A DNA stretch of 64,000 nt. Origin: Rubrivivax sp. GTDB lineage: Bacteria; Pseudomonadota; Gammaproteobacteria; Burkholderiales; Burkholderiaceae_C. The translations under genes and the position numbers were made by a program. The stretch's first letter is position 1. Every line of letters begins with the position of its first letter. This document shows, one piece after another, positions 1 to 7,477 of this stretch. The notes under the pieces were generated by a model, which worked only from the letters and a program-made list of their open reading frames with translations, was not told the DNA's origin and ran no database searches. The stretch is from positions 33,897 through 97,896 of the forward strand of contig JAUXVE010000098.1 of NCBI GenBank assembly GCA_030680415.1, in the 5' to 3' direction.

Positions 1-49
1 GGCCAGCTTCATGTGCAAGCCCGATGCTGCGAGATTTCTGGCGCCCTCC

Positions 50-703
50 ATGCGACTCCTGCTTGTCGAAGACGACTCCATCCTCGGCCTCGGGCTGCGG
101 GCCTTCCTGCAGACCGATGGCCATGTGGTGGACTGGTGCCAACGCGTGAGCCAGGCACGGCTGTTGCGCGCAGAACCGTTCGACGCGCTGCTGGTGGACT
201 GGCAGCTGCCCGACGGCTCGGGGGTGGAGTGGGTGCGCTCGCTGCGGCGCGGGGGCGATACCACGCCGGTGATCGTGCTCACCGCGCGCGACCTGCTCAG
301 CGACCGCGTGCATGGCCTGGACGCCGGCGCCGACGACTACCTCGTCAAGCCCTTCGACCCCGAGGAGTTGTGTGCACGCCTGCGCGCCGTGCAGCGCCGC
401 ACCGCGGGTGCGCCAGATTCTCGACTGCAGTTCGGCGACGTGTCGCTCGACCTCGGCGCGCGCTGTGCCTACCTCTGCGGCATGCGCATCGACCTCACCG
501 CGCGCGAGTGGGCGTTGACCGAGGCGCTGGCCTTGCGGGCCGGTCGCCTGGTGGCCAAGACCGACCTCGAGGCGCTGGTGCTGGGACTGGACGGTGAGGT
601 CGCGAGCAACGCACTCGAAGTGCACGTTTCGGGGGTGCGCAAGAAGCTCGGCCGCAGTTTCATCGAAACCGTGCGCGGCATGGGTTACCGGGTCGGTGCG
701 TGA
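50..703 (+). CDS. OmpR/QseB-type DNA-binding response regulator
   Basis: This is a two-component response regulator of 217 residues, the usual length for the OmpR/PhoB class. The receiver domain (about 1-115) shows the acidic pair E7/D8/D9, the likely phosphorylated Asp at D50 (LLVDWQLPDG), a Thr near 78 (VLTAR) and the conserved K100 (DDYLVKPF). The C-terminal part is a winged helix ending in VRGMGYRVGA, typical of the family. I chose the ATG at 50 because the protein then opens with the normal MRLLLVEDD; an ATG at 11 would add 13 unrelated residues. The kinase gene starts inside its stop codon, so the two are translationally coupled. The signal sensed is unknown. Confidence 0.93.
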   Translation: MRLLLVEDDSILGLGLRAFLQTDGHVVDWCQRVSQARLLRAEPFDALLVDWQLPDGSGVEWVRSLRRGGDTTPVIVLTARDLLSDRVHGLDAGADDYLVKPFDPEELCARLRAVQRRTAGAPDSRLQFGDVSLDLGARCAYLCGMRIDLTAREWALTEALALRAGRLVAKTDLEALVLGLDGEVASNALEVHVSGVRKKLGRSFIETVRGMGYRVGA

Positions 704-2004
704 GGCGGCTGCCTTCGATCAAGCAGCGGCTGTCGCGGGCGCTGGTGGTGGTTTCGCTGGCCTGGGGCCTGGCGGTTTCGGCCGTGGTCTGGCTGGCCGT
801 GCGGCACGAGGTCGACGAGATCATGGACGCCACCTTGCAGGAGGCGGCCGAGGTGCTGTTCGGCGTGCTGCCGCCCGACCTGGATGCGCTGCCGCGCGCA
901 CCGGACGGCGTGTTCCCGGCGCCGCCGCACGAGGAACACCTGTCGTGGCAGGTCGTCGGGCCCGGGCCCAGGCTGGTGCTGCGATCGCATCGCGCGCCGC
1001 TGACGCCGCTGCTCGGGCCCGGGGCCAGCGGCTTCGCGACTGTCGAGGAGTGGCGCGTGCACGCGATCCCGATGGCCGGCTCCCGCGTGCTGATCGTTGG
1101 CCAGCCATTGACGGAGCGCACCGAGGCGCGGCTGGAGGCCGCCGAGTACACCGCCGGGGCGGCGCTCGTCGTCGGGCTGGCCTGCGCCTTGTGGCTGAGC
1201 CTGCGCGTGCGCCGTGAACTGGAGCCCGTGACGGCGCTGTCGAACGACGTGGCCGGCTACGACCCGCTGCTGCCCGAGGCCCACCTGGCGCCCGCCCAGC
1301 GCACCGAACTGCTGCCCATGCACACCGCAGTGACCGAGCTGGGCACGCGGCTGGCGCGCCGCATACGCAGCGAACGCGCCTTCGCGGCCCATGCGGCGCA
1401 TGCGCTGCGCACTCCGCTGGCGGGCATGGTGGCGCAACTGGCCACCGCGCAGCGCGTGTCGCCGCCGCAGGCCCAGCCGATGCTGGCGCTGGCGCGGCAG
1501 GCGGCCGACCGCCTGCGCCGCGTGGTCACCGCATTGCTGGCGCTGTTCCGTACCGAGTCCGAACTGCGCTGGCGGGCGGTGGACCTGCCGCAGCTCGTCG
1601 CGCAGTTGCCCATCGAGGGCCTGCGCGTCAGCGCGGACGCCGCGCCGGGCCTGCAGGCCGACGCTGATCTGCTGGCCGCAGCGCTGGCCAACCTGCTGGA
1701 CAACGCGGCGCGTCACGGCGCCAGCTCGGCGCACCTGAGTGCACGGTGCGAGGCCGGCGCCTGGCAGCTGGCGCTCAGCGACGACGGGCCGGGTATCGAC
1801 GACGCGCGCCGCAAGCACCTGCAAACGGCGATCGACGAACAAGACTACGAGGGCCGAACCGGCCTGGGCCTGATGCTGGCGGACCTGGTGGCGCGCGCGC
1901 ATGGGGGTGGACTTCGGCTCATGCCGTCGGTCAGCGGGTGCGCCGTGGCGTTGAGCTGGCCCGCGCCGACGCCGTGTGGCCAGAGCAGGGTGCCCGGAGC
2001 CTGA
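700..2004 (+). CDS. sensor histidine kinase, partner of the upstream regulator
   Basis: This is an inner-membrane sensor kinase of 434 residues. A first membrane segment lies at about 13-33, a short periplasmic region follows, and a second membrane segment lies at about 150-168. The H-box is AAHALRTPL with the phosphorylated His near 234. The N-box (LANLLDNAARHG), G1 (DDGPGIDD) and G2 (GLGLMLADL) motifs are all present, so the ATP-binding domain looks intact. The GTG start at 700 overlaps the TGA of the regulator. The periplasmic part is only about 115 residues, like QseC-type kinases, but the ligand cannot be read from the sequence. Confidence 0.92.
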   Translation: MRRLPSIKQRLSRALVVVSLAWGLAVSAVVWLAVRHEVDEIMDATLQEAAEVLFGVLPPDLDALPRAPDGVFPAPPHEEHLSWQVVGPGPRLVLRSHRAPLTPLLGPGASGFATVEEWRVHAIPMAGSRVLIVGQPLTERTEARLEAAEYTAGAALVVGLACALWLSLRVRRELEPVTALSNDVAGYDPLLPEAHLAPAQRTELLPMHTAVTELGTRLARRIRSERAFAAHAAHALRTPLAGMVAQLATAQRVSPPQAQPMLALARQAADRLRRVVTALLALFRTESELRWRAVDLPQLVAQLPIEGLRVSADAAPGLQADADLLAAALANLLDNAARHGASSAHLSARCEAGAWQLALSDDGPGIDDARRKHLQTAIDEQDYEGRTGLGLMLADLVARAHGGGLRLMPSVSGCAVALSWPAPTPCGQSRVPGA

Positions 2005-2023
2005 CAGCCGCGACGCAGACCGG

Positions 2024-2722
2024 TTACGCCGACGGCCGGCTCGGCCACGCCGCTGCCATGGCCAGCAGCCCGGCTGCCAGCAGCAGCCACCCTTGTGGCG
2101 AGCCCATCGTCAGCAGGGTGGCGGCGCTGATCGCGCACCAGGCCAGCGCCACTGTCCACAGCCACCGCAGCAGCCAGCGCGCGGGTCGGCCGGGGGCGTC
2201 AGCCGCGAGCAGGAAGCCGAGCGTCGCAATCGCCGTCGGGTCGGGCGCCAGGCCGAAGACCTCGGCCTGCGTCCAGGGCCGACCGCAGGCCGCCGCCAGC
2301 AGCGGGTGGCCCAGCAGGGCCCACAGGCCCAGCAGCAAGCCGATCCGGCGCCGGGCGCCAGGCGGCGCGACGCGGAGCTTGGCCCGTGTGGCCAGGGCGG
2401 CCAAGCCGAGTGCCTGCACGAAGAACCCGGCAGCGAAGCCCGACGCGGCCCAGTTGATCGGTGCGTAGCGCGGCAGCAGGAACGACCCCGCCACGAAGGC
2501 CCAGGCCGCTGCCAGGCCCGCCGCCCCGACGCGCAGCGCGGGCACACCCTGGCTACCCCCTGGCAGGGTCTGCATCAGCCACGCCATCCAGGCCAGCGCG
2601 GCCAGCACCAGCAGCGGCTGCACCGGCCACCAGGCGTCGTTGTGCAGTTCGAACAAGCGCCAGTAGGTGCGCGGCGCGAACATCAGAAAGTCGGTGGGGC
2701 GGTAGGTCCACCACTCGCTCAT
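2024..2722 (-). CDS. DUF6064 family membrane protein
   Basis: This 232-residue protein has about six hydrophobic helices. It begins with MSEWWTYRPTDFLMFAPRTY, the opening I associate with DUF6064 proteins, whose function is unknown. It is convergent with the two-component system and lies just upstream, on the same strand, of the aldo/keto reductase (51 bp gap). Nothing in it suggests a catalytic site, and the role is not inferred. Confidence 0.75.
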   Translation of the reverse strand: MSEWWTYRPTDFLMFAPRTYWRLFELHNDAWWPVQPLLVLAALAWMAWLMQTLPGGSQGVPALRVGAAGLAAAWAFVAGSFLLPRYAPINWAASGFAAGFFVQALGLAALATRAKLRVAPPGARRRIGLLLGLWALLGHPLLAAACGRPWTQAEVFGLAPDPTAIATLGFLLAADAPGRPARWLLRWLWTVALAWCAISAATLLTMGSPQGWLLLAAGLLAMAAAWPSRPSA

Positions 2723-2773
2723 CGCGGGCCCGCGTCGTGATGTCCGGGCGCAGCAGGGCGCGTCACGGCGGCG

Positions 2774-3745
2774 TCACAGCGCGGCGACCTCGGCGGCCAT
2801 GCGCGAGCGCAATGCCGCGTCGGGCAGACGCCCGCGCGCCGCGCCCATGTTCTGGCGCACATGCGCCACCTGGCGAGTGGCCGGGATGGCGCAGGTCACG
2901 GCCGGGTGCGAGACTATGAACTTCAGCGCCACCTGCGCCCAGCTGTCGCAGTCGATCTCGGCCGCCCAGGCCGGCAGGCGGTGGCGGCGCAAGGCCTCGA
3001 GCAGGGCGCCCTCGCGAAACGAGCGGTTGACGATCACCGCGATGCCGCGCTGCTGCGCCAGCGGCAGGATGCGCCGCTCGGCCTCGCGGTCCAGCAGGTT
3101 GTAGCTGAGCTGCACGAAGTCGATCGGCTGCGTGCGCATGACCTGCTCGACCTCGGCATGGCGCCGGCCCTCCGAGGTGGTGATGCCGACGTAGCGCAGG
3201 CGGCCGGCGGCCTTCATCTCCAGCAGGCGCGGCAGGTGGTCGGCCCAGGCGAGCAGGTTGTGCACCTGCATCAGGTCCAGGCGCGGCACGCCCCAGAAGG
3301 CGCGCGAGGCCTCCATCTGCGCCGCGCCCCGCGCCGCGTCGCTGGTCCATACCTTCTCGGCCGAGAACAGCGCCGCCGGGTGCCCGAGCCGCGCCAGCGC
3401 ATGGCCGATGGTGGGCTGCGACGAGCCGTACATCGGCGAGCTGTCGATGAGCCGGCCACCGGCGGCGAAGAACGCGCGCACGACCTCGGCGCAGGCGTCG
3501 CGCGCTGCTGCGTCGTTGCCGACGTTGAAGGTGATCCAGCTGCCCAGTCCCACCACCGGCAGCGCCTCGCCGCTGGCGGGAATGCGCCGGGTGAGCACGC
3601 TGCTGGCGTCCGGGGTCGCGCCGGTGGCCAGCCGCGGCATGCCGGCAAGCACCAAGGCAGCGGCCGAAGCGGCCAGCCACTGGCGGCGGTCGACGAGGCC
3701 GCCATGGCGAAGTCCCGTTTCTGCAGCATCCATGAAGCTCGGCAT
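2774..3745 (-). CDS. Tat-exported aldo/keto reductase
   Basis: This 323-residue protein belongs to the aldo/keto reductase superfamily (NADPH-dependent carbonyl reduction, TIM barrel). The N-terminus carries a twin-arginine-like signal, DRRQWLAASAAALVLAGMP, so it probably acts in the periplasm. The barrel follows, with motifs such as DSSPMYGSS (catalytic Asp/Tyr region), a lysine in FSAEKVW, and the C-terminal cofactor region CAIPATRQVAHVRQNM. Exported members of this superfamily are less common than cytoplasmic ones. The substrate is unknown. Confidence 0.85.
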   Translation of the reverse strand: MPSFMDAAETGLRHGGLVDRRQWLAASAAALVLAGMPRLATGATPDASSVLTRRIPASGEALPVVGLGSWITFNVGNDAAARDACAEVVRAFFAAGGRLIDSSPMYGSSQPTIGHALARLGHPAALFSAEKVWTSDAARGAAQMEASRAFWGVPRLDLMQVHNLLAWADHLPRLLEMKAAGRLRYVGITTSEGRRHAEVEQVMRTQPIDFVQLSYNLLDREAERRILPLAQQRGIAVIVNRSFREGALLEALRRHRLPAWAAEIDCDSWAQVALKFIVSHPAVTCAIPATRQVAHVRQNMGAARGRLPDAALRSRMAAEVAAL

Positions 3746-3916
3746 CCGACAGTGTGCAACGCCGAATATGACAGACCACGGCCGATGGAGTTCCGGTGTC
3801 TTGCGGCTCGGAGCCTGTGCAGACCCATGAGCTGGGGGCCCGAAGGGCCGGCAGTGCCGCCATCGGCGTGGGTCGAGACTGCCGCCGCAGCGCGGCGGGG
3901 ACGTCTCGTTCGCGAC

Positions 3917-5413
3917 TCAACGAGGCACGAAGAAGGTCGACTTCTCGCGCTGCACCACTGCACCCTGGTCGGCATCTTGGTGCTTCGTGACCTCGAACAC
4001 CACCGGCACGGAGCGGCCGAGCAGACCCTGGGCCGCAGGCTGGGGCAGCTGGAGTCTGGCCACGATGGACTGGATGCCGGCGGGCGCGATGGTCACCTCG
4101 GGTGCCGACACGGTGAGGCCGGCCAGCCCGCTCGCCGCCACGCGATAGCTCTGCGACACCTCGGTGCGGTTCATGATCTGGATCCGGTACACGTTCTCGA
4201 CGGCACCGTCGTCGACGACGCGTGCCAGCGTGCCGCGGTCCTTGATGACGTCGAACTGGAACGGGCTGCGCAGCGCGACGCTGGTGGCGAAGGCGACGCT
4301 GGCGGCCGTGAGCACGGCGCCGTAGATCAACACGCGCGGTCGAACCGCGCGTTTGAGCATCTGCAGCCGCGACCACCCGCCGGCCACGCCGTTCTCGGTG
4401 GCGTACCGAATCAGGCCCCGGGCGTAGCCCATCTTGTCCATGACGCCGTTGCAGACGTCGATGCAGGCGGCGCAACCGATGCACTCGTTCTGCAGTCCGT
4501 CGCGGATGTCGATGCCGGTGGGGCAGACCTGCACGCAAAGCGTGCAGGCGACGCAATCGCCCAGCCCCTGGGCCGCGGCCGTGGTCTTGCGCGAACGTGA
4601 GCCGCGCGGCTCACCGCGCGCGGCGTCGTAGGTGATGACCAGGGAGTCCTTGTCGATCAGCGCGCTCTGGAAGCGGGCGTAGGGGCACATGTACTTGCAC
4701 ATCTGTTCGCGCAGATAGCCCGCGTTGCCGTAGGTGGCCAGGCCGTAGAACAGGATCCAGAAGGTGTTCCACGGCGACACCGCGAAGGCCGCGACAGCCG
4801 GCGTGAGCTCGCGGATGGGGGTGAAGTAACCGACGAAGCTGAAGCCGGTGAACAGCGAGATGGCGAGCCAGGCGATCTGCTTGGCCCCCTTGCGGGCGAG
4901 CTTGTTCGCGCTCCACGGCGCCTGGTCGAGCCGCATGCGGGCGACGCGGTCGCCCTCGATGCGGCGCTCGACCCACATGAAGATCTCGGTGTAGACGGTC
5001 TGCGGGCAGGTGTAGCCGCACCACAGCCGCCCGGCCACGGCGGTGAAGAAGAACAACGCCAGCGCCGACAGCACCAGCAGTGCGGCGAGGAAGATCAGGT
5101 CCTGCGGATACAGCACCAGACCCAGGATGTAGAAGCGCTGCGCCTCCAGATCGAACAGCACCGCCTGGCGGCCGCTCCACTGCAGCCAGGGCAGGCCGTA
5201 GAACAGCAGCTGCGTCAGCCAGACGAAGGTCCAGCGCCAGCCGGCGAACCAGCCCTTGACCGCGCGCGGGTAGATGTCCGGCTGCTTCTGGTACATCGAC
5301 ACGAACTGCAAGTCGTCGCCCGCGGCCTGGTCGGCAGGCAGCGGCTGGATCGGGATGACCGGGAATCCGCGTCGCTTGCTCAACGCAGGCGCTCGATGCG
5401 TAGGTCTAGCCAT
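3917..5413 (-). CDS. ccoG: cytochrome c oxidase accessory protein CcoG
   Basis: CcoG (FixG/RdxA) is a membrane iron-sulfur protein that helps assemble cbb3-type cytochrome oxidase, probably in copper handling. The 498-residue protein has several membrane helices in the first half (CGYTCPQTVYTEIF is a family signature). Two ferredoxin-type cysteine clusters follow (CVACTLCVQVCP and CIGCAACIDVCN), and a C-terminal Ig-like domain of the FixG type. No ccoNOPQ genes are in the window, so the oxidase is encoded elsewhere. It is divergent from nsrR, with an NsrR-like operator between them, which suggests nitric-oxide-responsive control. No clear ribosome binding site precedes the ATG at 5413. Confidence 0.94.
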   Translation of the reverse strand: MARPTHRAPALSKRRGFPVIPIQPLPADQAAGDDLQFVSMYQKQPDIYPRAVKGWFAGWRWTFVWLTQLLFYGLPWLQWSGRQAVLFDLEAQRFYILGLVLYPQDLIFLAALLVLSALALFFFTAVAGRLWCGYTCPQTVYTEIFMWVERRIEGDRVARMRLDQAPWSANKLARKGAKQIAWLAISLFTGFSFVGYFTPIRELTPAVAAFAVSPWNTFWILFYGLATYGNAGYLREQMCKYMCPYARFQSALIDKDSLVITYDAARGEPRGSRSRKTTAAAQGLGDCVACTLCVQVCPTGIDIRDGLQNECIGCAACIDVCNGVMDKMGYARGLIRYATENGVAGGWSRLQMLKRAVRPRVLIYGAVLTAASVAFATSVALRSPFQFDVIKDRGTLARVVDDGAVENVYRIQIMNRTEVSQSYRVAASGLAGLTVSAPEVTIAPAGIQSIVARLQLPQPAAQGLLGRSVPVVFEVTKHQDADQGAVVQREKSTFFVPR

Positions 5414-5438
5414 CTATCTATCGGGCGCCGGCGGTTGT

Positions 5439-5461
5439 AAGATGCATTTCACTTGCATGTT
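5439..5461. promoter_or_regulatory. NsrR operator, ccoG-nsrR intergenic region
   Basis: The 23 bases fit the NsrR consensus AAGATGCATTT-N-AAATGCATCTT. The left half is perfect (11 of 11) and the right half matches 8 of 11. The site lies between the divergent starts of ccoG (5413) and nsrR (5520), so it could control both. Assignment rests on the known NsrR motif and the adjacent nsrR gene; it is not experimentally shown. Confidence 0.7.
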
Positions 5462-5491
5462 ATCTCGTGCTTTGACGCAAAGCAATACATC

Positions 5492-5502
5492 GCATGCATC
5501 TT
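5492..5502. promoter_or_regulatory. second NsrR half-site before nsrR
   Basis: GCATGCATCTT matches 9 of 11 positions of the right half of the NsrR consensus and ends two bases before the ribosome binding site GGAG of nsrR. The matching left half (5480-5490) is poor. It may be a weaker autoregulatory site working together with 5439-5461. Confidence 0.45.
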
Positions 5503-5519
5503 TTGGAGTGCCTCCGCCG

Positions 5520-6032
5520 ATGCGGCTGTCCGACTACACCGACTACACCCTGCGGGTACTGATGTACTGTGCGGCAAACCGCGACCGCCTGGTCACCATT
5601 GCCGAGATTGCGCACGGGCACCAGATATCGAAGAACCACCTGATGAAGATCGTCAACGATCTGGCGCGCCAGGGCGTGCTGGAAACCACGCGCGGACGCG
5701 GCGGCGGTCTGCGCCTGCTGAAGGCGCCCGCGGCCATTCGGGTCGGCGACGTGCTGAGAAGCGCCGAAACCGACTTCCGGCTCGTCGAGTGCTTCGATGC
5801 GTCCACCGACACCTGCACCTTGACGCCGACGTGTCGATTGAGAGGCGTGCTCGGCAACGCACTCAGGGCCTACTTCGCCGAGCTCGACGCCGTGACGCTG
5901 GACGACATCACCGGGTCGGGCGCCCGGCGGGAAAGTGCCGGCGCCGCCGCGACGAACCCGGTGACCGTCACTTCGATGCTCAAGGACCCGCTGCCGCGGC
6001 GCCCGCGCGAGCCGGGTCCCGACCGGCCTTGA
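5520..6032 (+). CDS. nsrR: Rrf2-family nitric oxide-sensing repressor NsrR
   Basis: NsrR is a [Fe-S]-containing repressor of nitric oxide stress genes. The 170-residue protein opens with MRLSDYTDYTLRVLMY, the NsrR N-terminus, followed by a winged helix (ISKNHLMKIVNDLARQG). The three cluster cysteines are present at 91, 99 and 105, with NsrR-like spacing. The ATG at 5520 is preceded by GGAG at 5505-5508; longer in-frame versions would run through the operator. The last 30 or so residues are a variable tail. It is divergent from ccoG. Confidence 0.92.
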   Translation: MRLSDYTDYTLRVLMYCAANRDRLVTIAEIAHGHQISKNHLMKIVNDLARQGVLETTRGRGGGLRLLKAPAAIRVGDVLRSAETDFRLVECFDASTDTCTLTPTCRLRGVLGNALRAYFAELDAVTLDDITGSGARRESAGAAATNPVTVTSMLKDPLPRRPREPGPDRP

Positions 6033-6282
6033 AGGGGCTTGCCTGCGGGGCGGGGAGCGGGCAGAGTCGCCGCACCCGGGGCCGGGGGCCTGCCGCCGTG
6101 CCGTCCCGGCGGTCGCCCGGGCTGTCCCGGCCGCCTGCACTTCATCGCCCGCTTCGGGCGCTTTGTCGCAACCCTGTCCACCGGCGGCGCCGGCCCGCCG
6201 ACACTCATGCCTGCGACCCCCAAGCGGGGTACGGACCTGTCTGGAGGAGCGGATCATGAAGAAGAAGTGACTGCTGGGCGGC

Positions 6283-7461
6283 GTGGCGCTGGTGATGGTG
6301 GCGGGCGCCGGCGTGGCGTTCATGAACGGCGTGTTCAAGGGACCGCTGGGCCAGGCGGTGGCCAAGAGCGAGGCCACGGCCGGCAAGGGCGGCAGGGACG
6401 CCAAGAAGCCCGACCCGCCGCTGGAGTTCGTGCCGCGCGAGGTGGTACAGCCGACGCTGGCACCTATGCCGTCGCGGGTCGAGTTCTCCGGCCCGCTGGT
6501 GGCGCCGCAGACCTCGCTGGTGCGTGCCAAGGCCGCCGGCACACTGGTGTCGATGAGCGCTGCCGAAGGCAGCCGGGTGCAGGCCGGACAGGCCATCGGA
6601 CGCATCGACATGGCCGAAACCAGCAGCCGTGTCGCCGAGCGCAGCGCCAACCTGGAATCGGCGCGCGCCACCCTGGTGCAGGCCGAACGCGCGCATGCCA
6701 GCAACGAGCGCCTGGCGGCGCAGCAGTTCATCAGCCCGATCGCGCTGGAAAACTCGCGCGCCGCGGTGGACACCGCACGTGCGGCGCTGAATGCTGCGCA
6801 GGCGGCGCTGGACACCACGCGTGTCGCCCTGCGTGACGCCACCTTGCTGGCACCCATCTCCGGCATCGTCGCCAAGCGCCATGTGCTGCCCGGCGAGAAG
6901 GTCAGCATCGACCAGCAGGTGCTGACCATCGTCGACCTGGCACGGCTCGAACTCGCCGCCAGCGTCGGCACGCACGAGGTCGCCCGGCTGGCCGCCGGCA
7001 TGCCGGTGGAGGTGCGGGTGGAGGGCGTGCTGCAGCCGGTGGCCGGGCGCATTGCGCGCATCGCGCCGGCGGCCGAGCCGGGCACAAGGTCCATCGGCGT
7101 CACGATCGAGCTGGCCAACCCCGGGGAGACGCTGCGCGCCGGCCAGTACGCGCTGGCCAGCGCCGCCCTGGCCGACGACCAGGAACGCCTCACGCTGCCG
7201 GCCAACGCGGTGGGCAACGCCGCCGGCCAGGACCATGTCTGGCTGATCGAGAACGGTGTGCTGGCGCGCCGCGCCGTCACCGTGGGCCGGCGCGACGAGC
7301 GCGCAGGCCGCATCGAGGTACTGCAGGGCGTCGGCCCGGCCAGCCAGGTGCTGGCCGCGCGTTTCGACAACCTGCGCGAGGGCGCCAAGGCGCTGGTGGT
7401 GGCCAACCGTGCGGCGGCGGTGGCCTCGGCCGCCGCCTCGTCGCCCGTGACCGTGAAGTAA
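6283..7461 (+). CDS. RND efflux periplasmic adaptor (membrane fusion protein), start disrupted
   Basis: This is the periplasmic adaptor of a tripartite efflux pump (HlyD/AcrA fold), about 392 residues. It shows a lipoyl/barrel-sandwich half (AKAAGTLVSMSAAEGSRVQAG), an alpha-hairpin (about 105-170) and the second barrel half (LLAPISGIVAKRHVLPGEKV). The natural start appears to be the ATG at 6256, preceded by GGAGGAG. Reading from there gives M-K-K-K and then an in-frame TGA at 6268-6270, after which the frame continues as a normal signal-anchor (LLGGVALVMVAGAGV). The gene is therefore either broken, started again at GTG 6283 or ATG 6295, or carries a sequence error. The permease follows after 16 bp. 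Confidence 0.82.
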   Translation: MALVMVAGAGVAFMNGVFKGPLGQAVAKSEATAGKGGRDAKKPDPPLEFVPREVVQPTLAPMPSRVEFSGPLVAPQTSLVRAKAAGTLVSMSAAEGSRVQAGQAIGRIDMAETSSRVAERSANLESARATLVQAERAHASNERLAAQQFISPIALENSRAAVDTARAALNAAQAALDTTRVALRDATLLAPISGIVAKRHVLPGEKVSIDQQVLTIVDLARLELAASVGTHEVARLAAGMPVEVRVEGVLQPVAGRIARIAPAAEPGTRSIGVTIELANPGETLRAGQYALASAALADDQERLTLPANAVGNAAGQDHVWLIENGVLARRAVTVGRRDERAGRIEVLQGVGPASQVLAARFDNLREGAKALVVANRAAAVASAAASSPVTVK

Positions 7462-7477
7462 GACGGCGGAGGCCATC

